Below, piece by piece: positions 49,686-58,191 of a DNA stretch of 64,000 nucleotides (the stretch's first letter is position 1; the number at the start of each line of letters is the position of its first letter). Both the position numbers and the translations under genes were made by a program. The notes under the pieces were generated by a model. It did no database searches. It saw only the letters and a program-made list of their open reading frames with translations, and was not told where the DNA came from. Origin of the DNA: Planotetraspora sp. A-T 1434 (lineage in GTDB: Bacteria > Actinomycetota > Actinomycetes > Streptosporangiales > Streptosporangiaceae); NCBI RefSeq assembly GCF_025420585.1, contig NZ_JAOEGB010000022.1, positions 1 through 64,000 on the forward strand. The letters are read 5' to 3'.

Positions 49686-49796
49686 TCACTCGGGGACTAT
49701 GCAGCCGTGGTAGAAGTTGCTGACGGAGCTGACGGGCGCGTCCTCCTCGATCTCTCCGGAGTTACGCAGAAGCTGCAACTTGAGAATTTCGGTCAC
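49686..49796 (-). CDS. class III lanthipeptide precursor E
   Basis: A 36-residue precursor with a GTG start at 49796 and AAGGAGAG upstream. It overlaps the end of the synthetase gene by 35 bases. The leader is TEILKLQLLRNSGEIEEDAP; the core has SSVSNFYHGC, a Ser-x2-Ser-x5-Cys motif, the largest spacing of the five. The tail is IVPE. Confidence 0.86.
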   Translation of the reverse strand: MTEILKLQLLRNSGEIEEDAPVSSVSNFYHGCIVPE

Positions 49797-52374
49797 GGTT
49801 CTCTCCTTGCTGGACGGCGTCGAGCGTGAACAGCGGGTCCGGAAGCCCTGTGAGCATTCGCGTGAGTGCGAGAAGCACGCCGGCCGAGCCGCTCCACAGA
49901 TCCGCGGAGAATCGCATGAGGAGCGGGCCGCCCCCGAGGAACCGCACCCCGTCCTGGCCAGCCACCGCGTGCTTGAAGAGCGCGATCCCGGCTGCGCGCT
50001 CCTGGGCCGCCAGGTCCGGGCGATCCAGCAGTACGGAGGCCTGCCCCAGGGCCAGGGCCATCCCGGCCTGCCCGCCGAGCAGCCCGGCGGCCGCGGCGAA
50101 TCGCACGGAGCAGTAGCGCAGGCTGCGCCGCAGCGCGTCGGCCAGTCCGGCGTCGTCGATCATCGTGAGGTAGCGGGCCACGACGTGCGCGTATCCGGCG
50201 CTGCCCCACTGCAGGTAGGGCATGTTGCGCCGGTCCACGGTGGACACCCGGAACCCGAGCGCGTCGACGTCCAGCGGCTGGCCGTGTGACAACTCCTCGC
50301 GCAGGAGGCGGGCACCGCGGTCCAGCATCGCCCGGTCACCGGTGAGCCGGCTCAGGTAGTACAGGGCCAGCGCGATGCCGGGGCGCCCGTCCACCAGACC
50401 GGAGGCGTCGTCGGGGCCGAGCAGGGGGACGAGCGCGGCCCCGTCGGGGATTGCGGTCAGCGCCTGCTCGGCGGCCGCGATGTGCCGGTCGTCGCCGGTG
50501 TGGCCGTGGAGGGACAGGTGGGCCATGGCCAGCCCGGCGGCGCCTCCGCCGAGTGTGGCGCAGGCGCGGCTGAGCGGATGCCGGTCGGCCGCGGCGAGCA
50601 ACTCGCCGGCCGCGTCGATCTCCCCCAGGTCGGCCAGGACCCAGGCGATGCCGGCGTTGCCGTAGAACAGGCCGGGCGGGGTTTCGTCGCGCTCCCGGAT
50701 CGACTCGTCGCGTAGCCGGGTGACGATCCGCGGGTCGATCCGGCGGCCCGCCGCCCGCAGGGCGTGGAGCACTCCGGCGGTCCCGTGGGCCACGCACCGG
50801 GTGTTGGACACCGCCCCCTGGGGTGTCGTCGGGTAGACCCAGCGCGGGTTGTCCGGCTGCGCCATGGCCTCGATCGCGTCCGCCGTGCGCTCCCGCAGCC
50901 ATCGCAGGTGCGTGAGCGGCTCCTGCCGTACCTCATCGGGCGTGGGCAGCAGCGGGCGCTCGGGACTCGCGTGGAATCGGGTCACGACGCGCCAGAGCCG
51001 ATCCGGGATCGGAGCGAGGTCGGTCAGGTCGCGGTGCAGGTGACCGGCCACCTCCGGCGTGCGCTCCAGGACGTTGTGCAGCGGGAACAGCAGCATCTGC
51101 GCCACGGCCGAGATGCCGTACTCGTCGATCCGCCGAGCGTCCTTGGCGGCGGGACTCTCCGGATCGCGGATCTCCGCGGGCAGGAACCCGGGGGCTCCTA
51201 TCGTCCTGAACTCCGCGTCCAGGCGGCAGGCCCCCTCGAAGTCGACCAGCCTGATCCGTTCGTTGTCGTCGATGAGAATGTTCTTCGGGTTGAGGTCGAC
51301 GAACGCGTATCCCACGTCGTGCAGGGTCGCGATCAGCCCCTTGAGCTGGTCGAGGATCGACAGGCAACTCCGGTAGTAGCCCGCGAACACCTCCGGCCGC
51401 TGCTCCACCCGGATGCTCGGCTCGTTCGCCACCACCCACTTCATCAGGGTGGTTCCGGGGACGAGTTCCGAGACCAGGAAGGTGTTCTCCCACTGCTGGA
51501 ACAGCTCGATCGGCTCGGGGCATATCCCGGGATGCGCGGCGTGCAGCGCCCGCAGCGTCCGGTGCTCCTGCGCCAGCAGGGTCTGCGCGTCGGTCCCGTC
51601 CCACCAGTAGCCGTTGTGCGCCCGCGCCTCCTTGACGAAGACCTGCCTGCCGTCCTCGGTCCGGGCGACGTAGGCGCCGCCGGCGTTGCTGTGCTGCAGC
51701 ACCGACTCGAAGGTGTAGCCGCCCAGCGTGATCGGCTGGTCGCCGGCGTCCGCCGGTTCGGTCCCGAACGGGTCCGCGATCCCGGGCGGCAGCATGAACA
51801 TCGGCTGGCGCTCGTCGGGGATCTCCTGCCCGTCGAGGTCGAGCATGACCGGCTGCCGGGTGCCGTCCGGCTGAAGCCTGTGCCGCGGGCGGAACGCGCC
51901 GTACCGGTACGCCACGGACGAGGAGGCGCCGAAGCGCCGATCGGTGAGGATGTACGGCCCGGCGAAACCCGCGAGCCGCTCCTCCAGCCGCACCAGGATT
52001 TCGTGGGCGATCCGCGGGGTCGCCGGATACAGGGCGCAGAACTTCCCGCTCTGCACGCGGGAGCCGTGCTTGTGATGCATCCACAGGAACAGGCGCCTGC
52101 TGCTCACATGCTTGAAGGGGACGGAGAACTCGGCGCAGACCTCTGTGACGATGTCGAGCACGGCCTGCGCGTTCTCCAGCGAGCTGGAGACATGTACCTT
52201 CCACCCCTGGTCGGCAAGGTCGCCCTCAGGGGGTGTCCACATCGTCCAGACGCTGCTCGTGTGCCGGCTCCAGTGCTCGGGCACGACCGTCGGCGCGTAG
52301 GTGACACCGGGCTCGACCAGCTCGGCCGGCTCGTAGTAGTCAGGGTGGGCGAGGGTGAAGCCGAAGTACTGCAT
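49762..52374 (-). CDS. class III lanthipeptide synthetase (LanKC)
   Basis: A synthetase of about 870 residues. It has an N-terminal phospho-Ser/Thr lyase domain (WKVHVSSSLENAQAVLD, KHVSSRRLF, GKFCALYP). A kinase domain follows, with the lysine in VFVKEARAHN, the catalytic loop FVDLNPKNILI and the DFE variant of DFG. The C-terminal cyclase domain (GNAGIAW, QWGSAGYA, DLWSGSAGVLLAL) lacks the zinc Cys-Cys-His, which defines class III. The start is placed at the ATG at 52374, with GGGA upstream, because known homologues begin near this residue; an ATG at 52416 is possible. It leads the minus-strand set with five precursor genes immediately after it. Confidence 0.95.
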   Translation of the reverse strand: MQYFGFTLAHPDYYEPAELVEPGVTYAPTVVPEHWSRHTSSVWTMWTPPEGDLADQGWKVHVSSSLENAQAVLDIVTEVCAEFSVPFKHVSSRRLFLWMHHKHGSRVQSGKFCALYPATPRIAHEILVRLEERLAGFAGPYILTDRRFGASSSVAYRYGAFRPRHRLQPDGTRQPVMLDLDGQEIPDERQPMFMLPPGIADPFGTEPADAGDQPITLGGYTFESVLQHSNAGGAYVARTEDGRQVFVKEARAHNGYWWDGTDAQTLLAQEHRTLRALHAAHPGICPEPIELFQQWENTFLVSELVPGTTLMKWVVANEPSIRVEQRPEVFAGYYRSCLSILDQLKGLIATLHDVGYAFVDLNPKNILIDDNERIRLVDFEGACRLDAEFRTIGAPGFLPAEIRDPESPAAKDARRIDEYGISAVAQMLLFPLHNVLERTPEVAGHLHRDLTDLAPIPDRLWRVVTRFHASPERPLLPTPDEVRQEPLTHLRWLRERTADAIEAMAQPDNPRWVYPTTPQGAVSNTRCVAHGTAGVLHALRAAGRRIDPRIVTRLRDESIRERDETPPGLFYGNAGIAWVLADLGEIDAAGELLAAADRHPLSRACATLGGGAAGLAMAHLSLHGHTGDDRHIAAAEQALTAIPDGAALVPLLGPDDASGLVDGRPGIALALYYLSRLTGDRAMLDRGARLLREELSHGQPLDVDALGFRVSTVDRRNMPYLQWGSAGYAHVVARYLTMIDDAGLADALRRSLRYCSVRFAAAAGLLGGQAGMALALGQASVLLDRPDLAAQERAAGIALFKHAVAGQDGVRFLGGGPLLMRFSADLWSGSAGVLLALTRMLTGLPDPLFTLDAVQQGENRDRNSQVAASA

Positions 52375-52621
52375 CAGGTGTCCCGTCAAAGCGTCCGGTG
52401 GCTCCGTCGCCGGCATCGGCCGGCAACGACGAAGCTAGGCAGCCCCGGTTGGCAGACAGTTCGGTCCCGGTATGGAAACGGCGAATTCGCAGGTGGAGAA
52501 GGAGTTGCGCGCACCTTCCCGCAATGCGGTGAAGGCGCGGCGCCGTCCCGGCGTGGAACGAGATGTCACGGAATGGCACGCCCTTGTTCGGGGGCCATTT
52601 CAGCTCGAGAACGGGACCTGG
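52375..52621. promoter_or_regulatory. divergent region between the two lanthipeptide synthetases
   Basis: The region between the class III and class IV synthetase genes, with lower G/C than the genes. It should hold both promoters. I see no clear paired boxes. The right half could instead code for the N-terminus of the class IV enzyme if an ATG at 52472 is used. Confidence 0.35.
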
Positions 52622-55597
52622 ATGAACGATGGGGGCGGGCCGCGTGACACGCGCGCCCACGAGAACGCACGTGAGGTGGACGACTCGCGGTTACTGCAGG
52701 ACATCCTGCGGGCCGTAATGGCGCGCGAAGACGCGGGCCACACCTGGAAAGTCGAAACCCGGGAGCCCTGGTGTGTCGTGACGCCACCGGAAGGCCGCAT
52801 GCGCGACCAGGGCTGGAAGTTGCACGTCTCGGCGACGCAACTGTCGGCGCCGGTCGTGCTGAGCCGTGTCGCCGAGGTGCTCGTCCGCGGCGGCTGCGCG
52901 TTCAAGTTCGCACGCGGGCTGCGGGAGCTCGGCCGGCTGCTCGACGGCGACTGCGACCGCGGCAGCGGCGGGAAGTTCGTCACGGCATACCCGGCTGACG
53001 ACGAGCGGTTCCGTGAGCTCGCGACGGAGCTGGACCGGGTGACCGACGGGCTGCCCGGGCCGGTGATCCTCTCCGATCGGCGACTGCGCCCGGGGAGCCT
53101 GGTCCACTACCGCTTCGGGGTCTTCGGCGCCTCTCCGGTGCTCTCCAACGACGGCGGCTTCGAGTCCATGCTCACCGCGCCGGACGGCAGGCGTCAGAAG
53201 GACGAACGGCTCGCCTGGTTCAGCCCGCCGTCCTGGGCGCCGGCACCACCACTGCAGAAAGCGCTGCAGGAAGCACCGGCCGAAGCGCTGCCGGAAGCAC
53301 CGGCACCGCTGGTGGCTTCCGGGACCGCCGAGCCGGGAGCCGTCCTTCTCGGTGGCCGGTTCCTCGTCCGCGAAGCCATCCGGCAGTCCTATCGGGGCGG
53401 TGTCTACCGGGCCGCCGACCAGCACACCGGGGCCGAGGTCGTCGTCAAGCAGGCTCGGCCACACGTCCTGGGCTCGCTGACCGGGCGGGACGCCCGGGAC
53501 GCGTTGCGTCACGAGGCGAAGATCATGGACCTGCTCGGCCCGCTGGGATTGACTCCACGCAAGGTGGCGTTGTTCACCCACCAGGAGAACGTGTTCCTGG
53601 CCGAGGAATCCGTGCCGGGCGTCACGCTTCGCCAGTGGGCCTCGGAACGCGCCGTCACCGAATGGCGGGGCCAGGGGGCACCACCGGCCGAGGCCGTCGA
53701 CAAGGCCGTCCAGCTGGCGGACATCATGACGGCGGTCCACGACCAGGGCCTCGTGCTGCGCGACTTCACCCCGAACAATCTCATGGTCACGCCGGACGGC
53801 CGGCTGCGGCTGATCGACCTGGAGCATGTGGTCCCGGCCGGTTCCAGGGTGGCCCGCGCCTACACCACGGCCTACGCGGGCCGGGAGCAGACGTCCGCGC
53901 CCTGGTTCGGGCCGGCGCCGTCACCGCGGTCGGATCTGTTCAGCCTGGGCGCCACCGTTTTCTATCTGGTGACCGGCATCGATCCGCTGCTGCCCGCCGA
54001 CGAGCCCCGTCCGGGGACCGCCGGGCGGCCGGACGAGGAGCGGCTGGAGGCTCTCGTCACCGCCATCGCATCCCGCATGCCGGCGCTGCGGTCGCTCTCC
54101 CCCTTGGTACGGGGACTGATGCGGGACGACCCGGAGGAAAGGTGGAGTCTGAAGCAGACGCGGGACTTCCTGGCCGCCGCGGGCCGCCCCGGGAGGCGGC
54201 GAACCGAAGGGCCGCCGATCACGATGAAGCGCACGCTGCGCGACGCGACGACGGACACGCTGCGGGAAGCAGTCGGGGACGTCATGAAGGAGCGCCTCCT
54301 CGCCGACGGGCTCAGGCACGTCCTGCGCACGATGACCCCCGAGGGGCCGCGGCTGTGGAAGGCCGGGGCGTTCGGCGACACCACCGATCCCTGCAACGTC
54401 CAACACGGCGCGGGCGGGGTGCTGGCCGTACTGACCAGATCCGCGCAGGTCCTCGGCGGCGACCCGCACGGCATCCCGCACCGTGACCGGCACGGGGACC
54501 TGCGCGGTGACCTGCACGGGGACCTGCGCGGTGATGACCTGGGGGCTGAACTGCGCGAGGGCGTGGCGGCGGTGGCGGGCTGGATCGGAGGGCGGCTCTT
54601 CGACATTCCGCGCGTCCTCCCCGGGCTCTACTTCGGCAGATCGGGTACGGCATGGGCGCTCCATGACGCGGCACGGTTCCTGGGGGACGACCACATGGCC
54701 GCGCGAGCCGTCGAGCTGGCCAAGCGTGTTCCCGTGGAATGGCCCAACCCGGACATCTGCCACGGCGCGGCGGGCGCGGGCATGGCCCAGCTTCACCTGT
54801 GGACGTCGACCGGCGATCCGGAGCCGGCGCGCCGCGCCGTCCTCGCCGCCGACTGCGTGCTGAATGCGGCGCGCGAGCGCGACGGCCACCTGATGTGGCC
54901 CATACCCGCGACATTCGACTCGAGCCTGGCGGGGCTGACCCACTACGGGTTCGCGCACGGCGTGGCCGGAGCCGGGACCTTCCTGCTGTACGCCGGGCTC
55001 GCGACCGGCCGGCCCGAGTATCTGCGGGCCGCCCACCGCGCGGGGGAAACGCTGGAGGCGGTGGCCGACGTCGAGGACGGCGCGGCCTGGTGGCCGAGCG
55101 GCGAAGCCGGCGAACCCTCCCGCAGCCGGTTGAGGCACTGGTGCAGCGGCTCCTCAGGGGTCGGCACGTTCCTCATCCGCCTGTGGCGGGCCACCGGGGA
55201 GCGCCGCTTCCGGGACCTCGCCGAAGCGGCCGCCGTGGCGATCCGCCGGGACCGGTGGTACTCGTCCGTCAGCGCCTGCCACGGGCTGGCCGGGGACGGG
55301 GAGTTCCTGCTGGACCTCGCCGGTTTCACCGGCGACCGGCGCTACCGCGACTGGGCGGAGGAGCTCGCCACGGTGATGTACGCCCGTCATGCCGTCCGGG
55401 ACGGGCTCCTGGTGCTGCCCGACGAATCCGGCATGCACGTCCACGTGGGCTACAACACCGGGCTCAGCGGCGCGCTGGGGTTCCTCCTCCGGCTGCGCCA
55501 CGGAGGGCCTCGCTGGTGGATGCCCGACGAACTGCTGGCCCAGGAGGGACGTGCCCACACCGACCGCCGTCGGCCGGCGGCGGTGATGGCCTCATGA
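52622..55597 (+). CDS. class IV lanthipeptide synthetase (LanL)
   Basis: An enzyme of about 991 residues. The lyase domain contains CVVTPPEGRMRDQGWKLHVS, FKFARGL and GKFVTAYP. The kinase has VVVKQARPH, the loop LRDFTPNNLMV and DLE in place of DFG. The LanC-like cyclase keeps the zinc ligands Cys841 (HWCSG) and Cys886-His887 (SACHG), which separates class IV from III. An earlier ATG at 52472 would add 50 residues, but it has no ribosome-binding site, weaker codon bias and no counterpart in relatives such as VenL. A 24-base repeat inserts an HGDLRGDL run before the cyclase. Two cysteine-rich precursors follow. Confidence 0.93.
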   Translation: MNDGGGPRDTRAHENAREVDDSRLLQDILRAVMAREDAGHTWKVETREPWCVVTPPEGRMRDQGWKLHVSATQLSAPVVLSRVAEVLVRGGCAFKFARGLRELGRLLDGDCDRGSGGKFVTAYPADDERFRELATELDRVTDGLPGPVILSDRRLRPGSLVHYRFGVFGASPVLSNDGGFESMLTAPDGRRQKDERLAWFSPPSWAPAPPLQKALQEAPAEALPEAPAPLVASGTAEPGAVLLGGRFLVREAIRQSYRGGVYRAADQHTGAEVVVKQARPHVLGSLTGRDARDALRHEAKIMDLLGPLGLTPRKVALFTHQENVFLAEESVPGVTLRQWASERAVTEWRGQGAPPAEAVDKAVQLADIMTAVHDQGLVLRDFTPNNLMVTPDGRLRLIDLEHVVPAGSRVARAYTTAYAGREQTSAPWFGPAPSPRSDLFSLGATVFYLVTGIDPLLPADEPRPGTAGRPDEERLEALVTAIASRMPALRSLSPLVRGLMRDDPEERWSLKQTRDFLAAAGRPGRRRTEGPPITMKRTLRDATTDTLREAVGDVMKERLLADGLRHVLRTMTPEGPRLWKAGAFGDTTDPCNVQHGAGGVLAVLTRSAQVLGGDPHGIPHRDRHGDLRGDLHGDLRGDDLGAELREGVAAVAGWIGGRLFDIPRVLPGLYFGRSGTAWALHDAARFLGDDHMAARAVELAKRVPVEWPNPDICHGAAGAGMAQLHLWTSTGDPEPARRAVLAADCVLNAARERDGHLMWPIPATFDSSLAGLTHYGFAHGVAGAGTFLLYAGLATGRPEYLRAAHRAGETLEAVADVEDGAAWWPSGEAGEPSRSRLRHWCSGSSGVGTFLIRLWRATGERRFRDLAEAAAVAIRRDRWYSSVSACHGLAGDGEFLLDLAGFTGDRRYRDWAEELATVMYARHAVRDGLLVLPDESGMHVHVGYNTGLSGALGFLLRLRHGGPRWWMPDELLAQEGRAHTDRRRPAAVMAS
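54491..54538. repeat. 24-bp tandem repeat in the class IV synthetase gene
   Basis: Two copies of a unit beginning CACGGGGACCTGCGCGGTGA, with a related partial copy before them, encode alternating HGDLRGDL residues in the linker between the kinase and cyclase domains. It looks like slippage in a tolerant loop. Confidence 0.8.
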
Positions 55598-55666
55598 GGT
55601 CTTCACCGCGGACCGGCATCCGGCACTCAACGACCGACCCAACGGGGCACGAGGAGGTGCAGAACA

Positions 55667-55801
55667 GTGGAGATTGACATCAGCGCATTGGAGCTCCTTC
55701 CCGCGAGGGCGGCAGGCCGCGTGCCGTGCAATCCCACGGGGAGCAGTTGCAGCTGGTCCTGCACATACAGCTGTGGCGATTCCTGTCAGGTGACCGAATG
55801 A
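55667..55801 (+). CDS. class IV lanthipeptide precursor 1
   Basis: A 44-residue precursor from a GTG with GAGGAGG nine bases upstream. The short leader is EIDISALELLPARAAGR. The core has five cysteines with the last four in strict CxxxC spacing, each preceded by Ser (SCSWSCTYSCGDSC). The serines and threonines next to cysteines suit lanthionine formation by the class IV synthetase encoded just upstream. The stop overlaps the next gene by ATGA. Radical SAM modification is an alternative, given the neighbours. Confidence 0.85.
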   Translation: MEIDISALELLPARAAGRVPCNPTGSSCSWSCTYSCGDSCQVTE

Positions 55802-55986
55802 CCGTCGCCGGCGCTGTGGCTCAGCCATTTCATCGAATCAACACCCGAATCGCGGAAATCGACATCGCCCTGCTGGATCTGTTGCCCGCACAGCTCATTG
55901 AGCCGAAGCAGTGCGGCACGGAGAGCACATGTTCCGGGACCTGTACGAACACCTGTAAGAATTCGTGCAGGATAACGAACAGGTGA
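55798..55986 (+). CDS. class IV lanthipeptide precursor 2
   Basis: A 62-residue paralogue of precursor 1. After an extra N-terminal stretch of about 18 residues the leader repeats the motif (EIDIALLDLLPA against EIDISALELLPA). The core TCSGTCTNTCKNSC again shows [S/T]-C every four residues, with one further upstream Cys. The ATG overlaps the first precursor's stop; an internal GTG at 55816 is also possible. The DNA here is visibly lower in G/C than the synthetase, common for precursor genes. Confidence 0.83.
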   Translation: MTVAGAVAQPFHRINTRIAEIDIALLDLLPAQLIEPKQCGTESTCSGTCTNTCKNSCRITNR

Positions 55987-55990
55987 AAAG

Positions 55991-56024
55991 GCGGCGGCCC
56001 GGTCAGCTCTGGCCGGGCCGCCGC
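55991..56024. terminator. bidirectional terminator between converging RiPP genes
   Basis: GCGGCGGCCCGG and CCGGGCCGCCGC form a perfect 12-base stem with a 10-base loop. The loop contains the stop of the convergent radical SAM gene. It would end transcription of the class IV operon, and probably that of the opposing genes. Confidence 0.7.
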
Positions 56025-57112
56025 GCCCCGCCGAGCACGCCGAGCATGGTGAGCAGCGGGTCGTGGGCCGGGTCGGGGATGCGCTCGGCCACCAGCCAGC
56101 ACAGCTCGCAGATGCTGGTGAACCGCCGGTCCGCGAGGTCGGCGAGGCGCGGGTCGGCGGTGATCGGCCCGGGTCCCACCGTGGCCACGACGGAGAACAT
56201 GGCGTGATGCCGCAACTCCTTGAGGGCTTCCGCCGTCTCGGGCGCGTCACCGCACGTGCGGCGGAACTCGGCGGGTCCTCGGCCCATGACGACGGCCTCG
56301 TTGCAGCAGGCGGCCACGACGCCGTCGTAGCGGACGACCGGGCTGCGCGCGACGCGGCACGGGCCGAAGTCCTTGCCCGCGACGAGGGGCCTGGGCGCGA
56401 CCAGACCGGCCGCGCGGCCGTACGGCAGCAGCCCGACCCTGTTGAGCTCCGCGGCCTCCGGCCAGCACGGCCCGAGCGCCTGCTCGAGTAGACCCACGGC
56501 GCGGTCGACGGCGTCCTGGTCGTCGACCACTTGGACGACGAGGGGCGTTCCCTCGTCCGCTATGGCGCGAGCGGCGTTCGCGAAACGCTCGTCGGCCAGC
56601 CGGGCCTGGTGGAAGGCGTCGGTGCTGAGGAACACGCACGAGCAGGCGCGCAGCACTCGACGGACCCAGCCGGAGGTTCGATTGCCCCAGAACCCGCTGG
56701 TGTACACGACGAGATGCTTACCGGCGGCGGTTATCCGGTCGGCCGCGAGCGTGAGCGCACGCCGCTCGGCGAACGGCTCCCCGCCCGATACGCCGATGAG
56801 GCGCGGTTCGCCGGCGCATAGAGCGTCCAGGACGCCCTCGAACAGCGTGAAGTCGGTCACGCGCGGACTGTCCGGGCGCGAGTCGACCGAGCAGTGACCA
56901 CAGCCGACCGGGCAGCGGTCGGTGATGAACAGCAAGGCGCTGGCCCCGGGCGTGTCCCGGGCGGCCTCGACGTCCGCGAGCCTCAGGCGGGGCGAGGTCG
57001 CGGCCTCGCCGCACGGAAACGGCAGGCGGGGCGTCGGCGCGGCATCGCGGTACGACAGGCGGGGCGTCGGCGCGGCATCGCGGTACGACAGGCGGGGCGT
57101 CGGCGTGGTCAT
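56003..57112 (-). CDS. radical SAM protein 2 with C-terminal Cys motifs
   Basis: A 369-residue radical SAM enzyme. The cluster motif CPVGCGHC (CxxxCxxC), SGGEPF and the C-terminal cysteines (FGPCRVAR, AACCNEAV, CELC) suggest a SPASM/twitch-like auxiliary cluster, as in peptide-modifying members. The N-terminus carries an RLSYRDAAPTP repeat encoded by 33-base units and then a leader-like stretch. It overlaps radical SAM protein 1 by ATGA. Likely substrates are one of the small peptides of the island, but none is proven. Confidence 0.85.
   Translation of the reverse strand: MTTPTPRLSYRDAAPTPRLSYRDAAPTPRLPFPCGEAATSPRLRLADVEAARDTPGASALLFITDRCPVGCGHCSVDSRPDSPRVTDFTLFEGVLDALCAGEPRLIGVSGGEPFAERRALTLAADRITAAGKHLVVYTSGFWGNRTSGWVRRVLRACSCVFLSTDAFHQARLADERFANAARAIADEGTPLVVQVVDDQDAVDRAVGLLEQALGPCWPEAAELNRVGLLPYGRAAGLVAPRPLVAGKDFGPCRVARSPVVRYDGVVAACCNEAVVMGRGPAEFRRTCGDAPETAEALKELRHHAMFSVVATVGPGPITADPRLADLADRRFTSICELCWLVAERIPDPAHDPLLTMLGVLGGARRPGQS
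57025..57106. repeat. 33-bp tandem repeat at the start of radical SAM protein 2
   Basis: Two exact 33-base units and a partial third encode TPRLSYRDAAP repeats at the protein's N-terminus. Confidence 0.85.
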
Positions 57113-58179
57113 CGGCCCAGGCCCACGAGCTCGCCGTACCGGGCGGAGCCGTAGCGGCGGGCGAATCCGGCGGCCCCCTCGGCGACTTGGCGGCGGGTGG
57201 CATCCGCGTCCAGGAGCGAGAAGACGGGGCGGGTCGCGACCGCCTCGGCGCGCGGGTCGTCGGAGAGGAGCCGGCAGGTCTCGCAGTAGCCGCCGCCCTC
57301 GGGGACGCCGCCCATCGAGGCGACGTACTGCGGACCCACCGCTCTGATCGCTCTCAGCAGCGGCCTGCTGAGGCAGCGTTCCCTGATCTCCGGCCAGCCG
57401 TCCCGGGCCGCGTGCCCCAGGGTCAGATGCGGTACGGCCTCGCCCCGATCCGCCACGTCCTGGTTGCAGCAGGCGACCACCGTGCCGTCGAAGGTCACCA
57501 CGGGCCAGGCGGCCATCGTGCACGGCGCGGGTGGAAGGGCGATCGGCCGGTGCGTGAGGACTCTGCGCCGTTCCTCCGGCCAGTCCCCCAGCCAGCCGGC
57601 GGCCCTGCCGACCGGGCCGACGAGTCCGACGAGGACGGGAACCCGGTCGCCCAGCGTCTCGCGGATGTCTCCGACGGCTTCGGCCAGATACGGATCGTCG
57701 TCGCCCAGCCCGGTGAGCTGGACGCTGACGTCCTTGCCCTCCGCCCGCAGCGCGCCCAGCACCTCCAGGACCGCTCGACGGGGAACCTCCTCCTCGTGGA
57801 AGGCGTCGACGCTGGCGGCGAAGTGGTCGACCGCGTCGATGGCCTTCTTGATCGGGCCGGGGATCCGCCCGTCGCGGGCGAAGAACATACCCGAGAGCAC
57901 GTACGACGCGGTTCCCGACTCCCGAGCCCTTGTGGCGATCCGCTCGACGAGCGAAGGCCGGAGCAGCGCCTCTCCACCGGACATCAGGACGAGACGGGGA
58001 TGGGCGTCAGGGGTGAAGGACTCGACGAGGCGCGTGAAGAGGTCCGGTGAGTGCTCCTCGCTGCCGATGGCGGAGTTCGTCGAGCAGTGGCGGCACGACA
58101 GTGGGCACCGCCGGGTCAGGGACAGGAAGACCGCGGAGGCGGGGACGGGACGCAGGGCAAGGATGTCCAGAAGATGCAC
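57109..58179 (-). CDS. radical SAM protein 1 with C-terminal Cys motifs
   Basis: A 356-residue paralogue of radical SAM protein 2. CPLSCRHC binds the 4Fe-4S cluster, and MSGGEALLR is the SAM-binding motif. PPAPCTMA, VVACCNQDVA and YCETCRLL are candidate auxiliary-cluster ligands. The start GTG at 58179 has GGGGGA upstream, 12 bases after the SARP stop, so it is probably co-transcribed with the SARP gene. Two tandem paralogues may form a heterodimer or act on two residues. Confidence 0.86.
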   Translation of the reverse strand: MHLLDILALRPVPASAVFLSLTRRCPLSCRHCSTNSAIGSEEHSPDLFTRLVESFTPDAHPRLVLMSGGEALLRPSLVERIATRARESGTASYVLSGMFFARDGRIPGPIKKAIDAVDHFAASVDAFHEEEVPRRAVLEVLGALRAEGKDVSVQLTGLGDDDPYLAEAVGDIRETLGDRVPVLVGLVGPVGRAAGWLGDWPEERRRVLTHRPIALPPAPCTMAAWPVVTFDGTVVACCNQDVADRGEAVPHLTLGHAARDGWPEIRERCLSRPLLRAIRAVGPQYVASMGGVPEGGGYCETCRLLSDDPRAEAVATRPVFSLLDADATRRQVAEGAAGFARRYGSARYGELVGLGR

Positions 58180-58191
58180 GTGTGTCCCCCG

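Noticed and set aside
57025-57106. CRISPR-like repeat
   Set aside because: The units are contiguous without spacers and in frame within a coding gene.
57113-57523. N-terminal extension of radical SAM protein 2
   Set aside because: Overlaps radical SAM protein 1 in another frame with no domain; the ATG at 57112 is coupled by ATGA.
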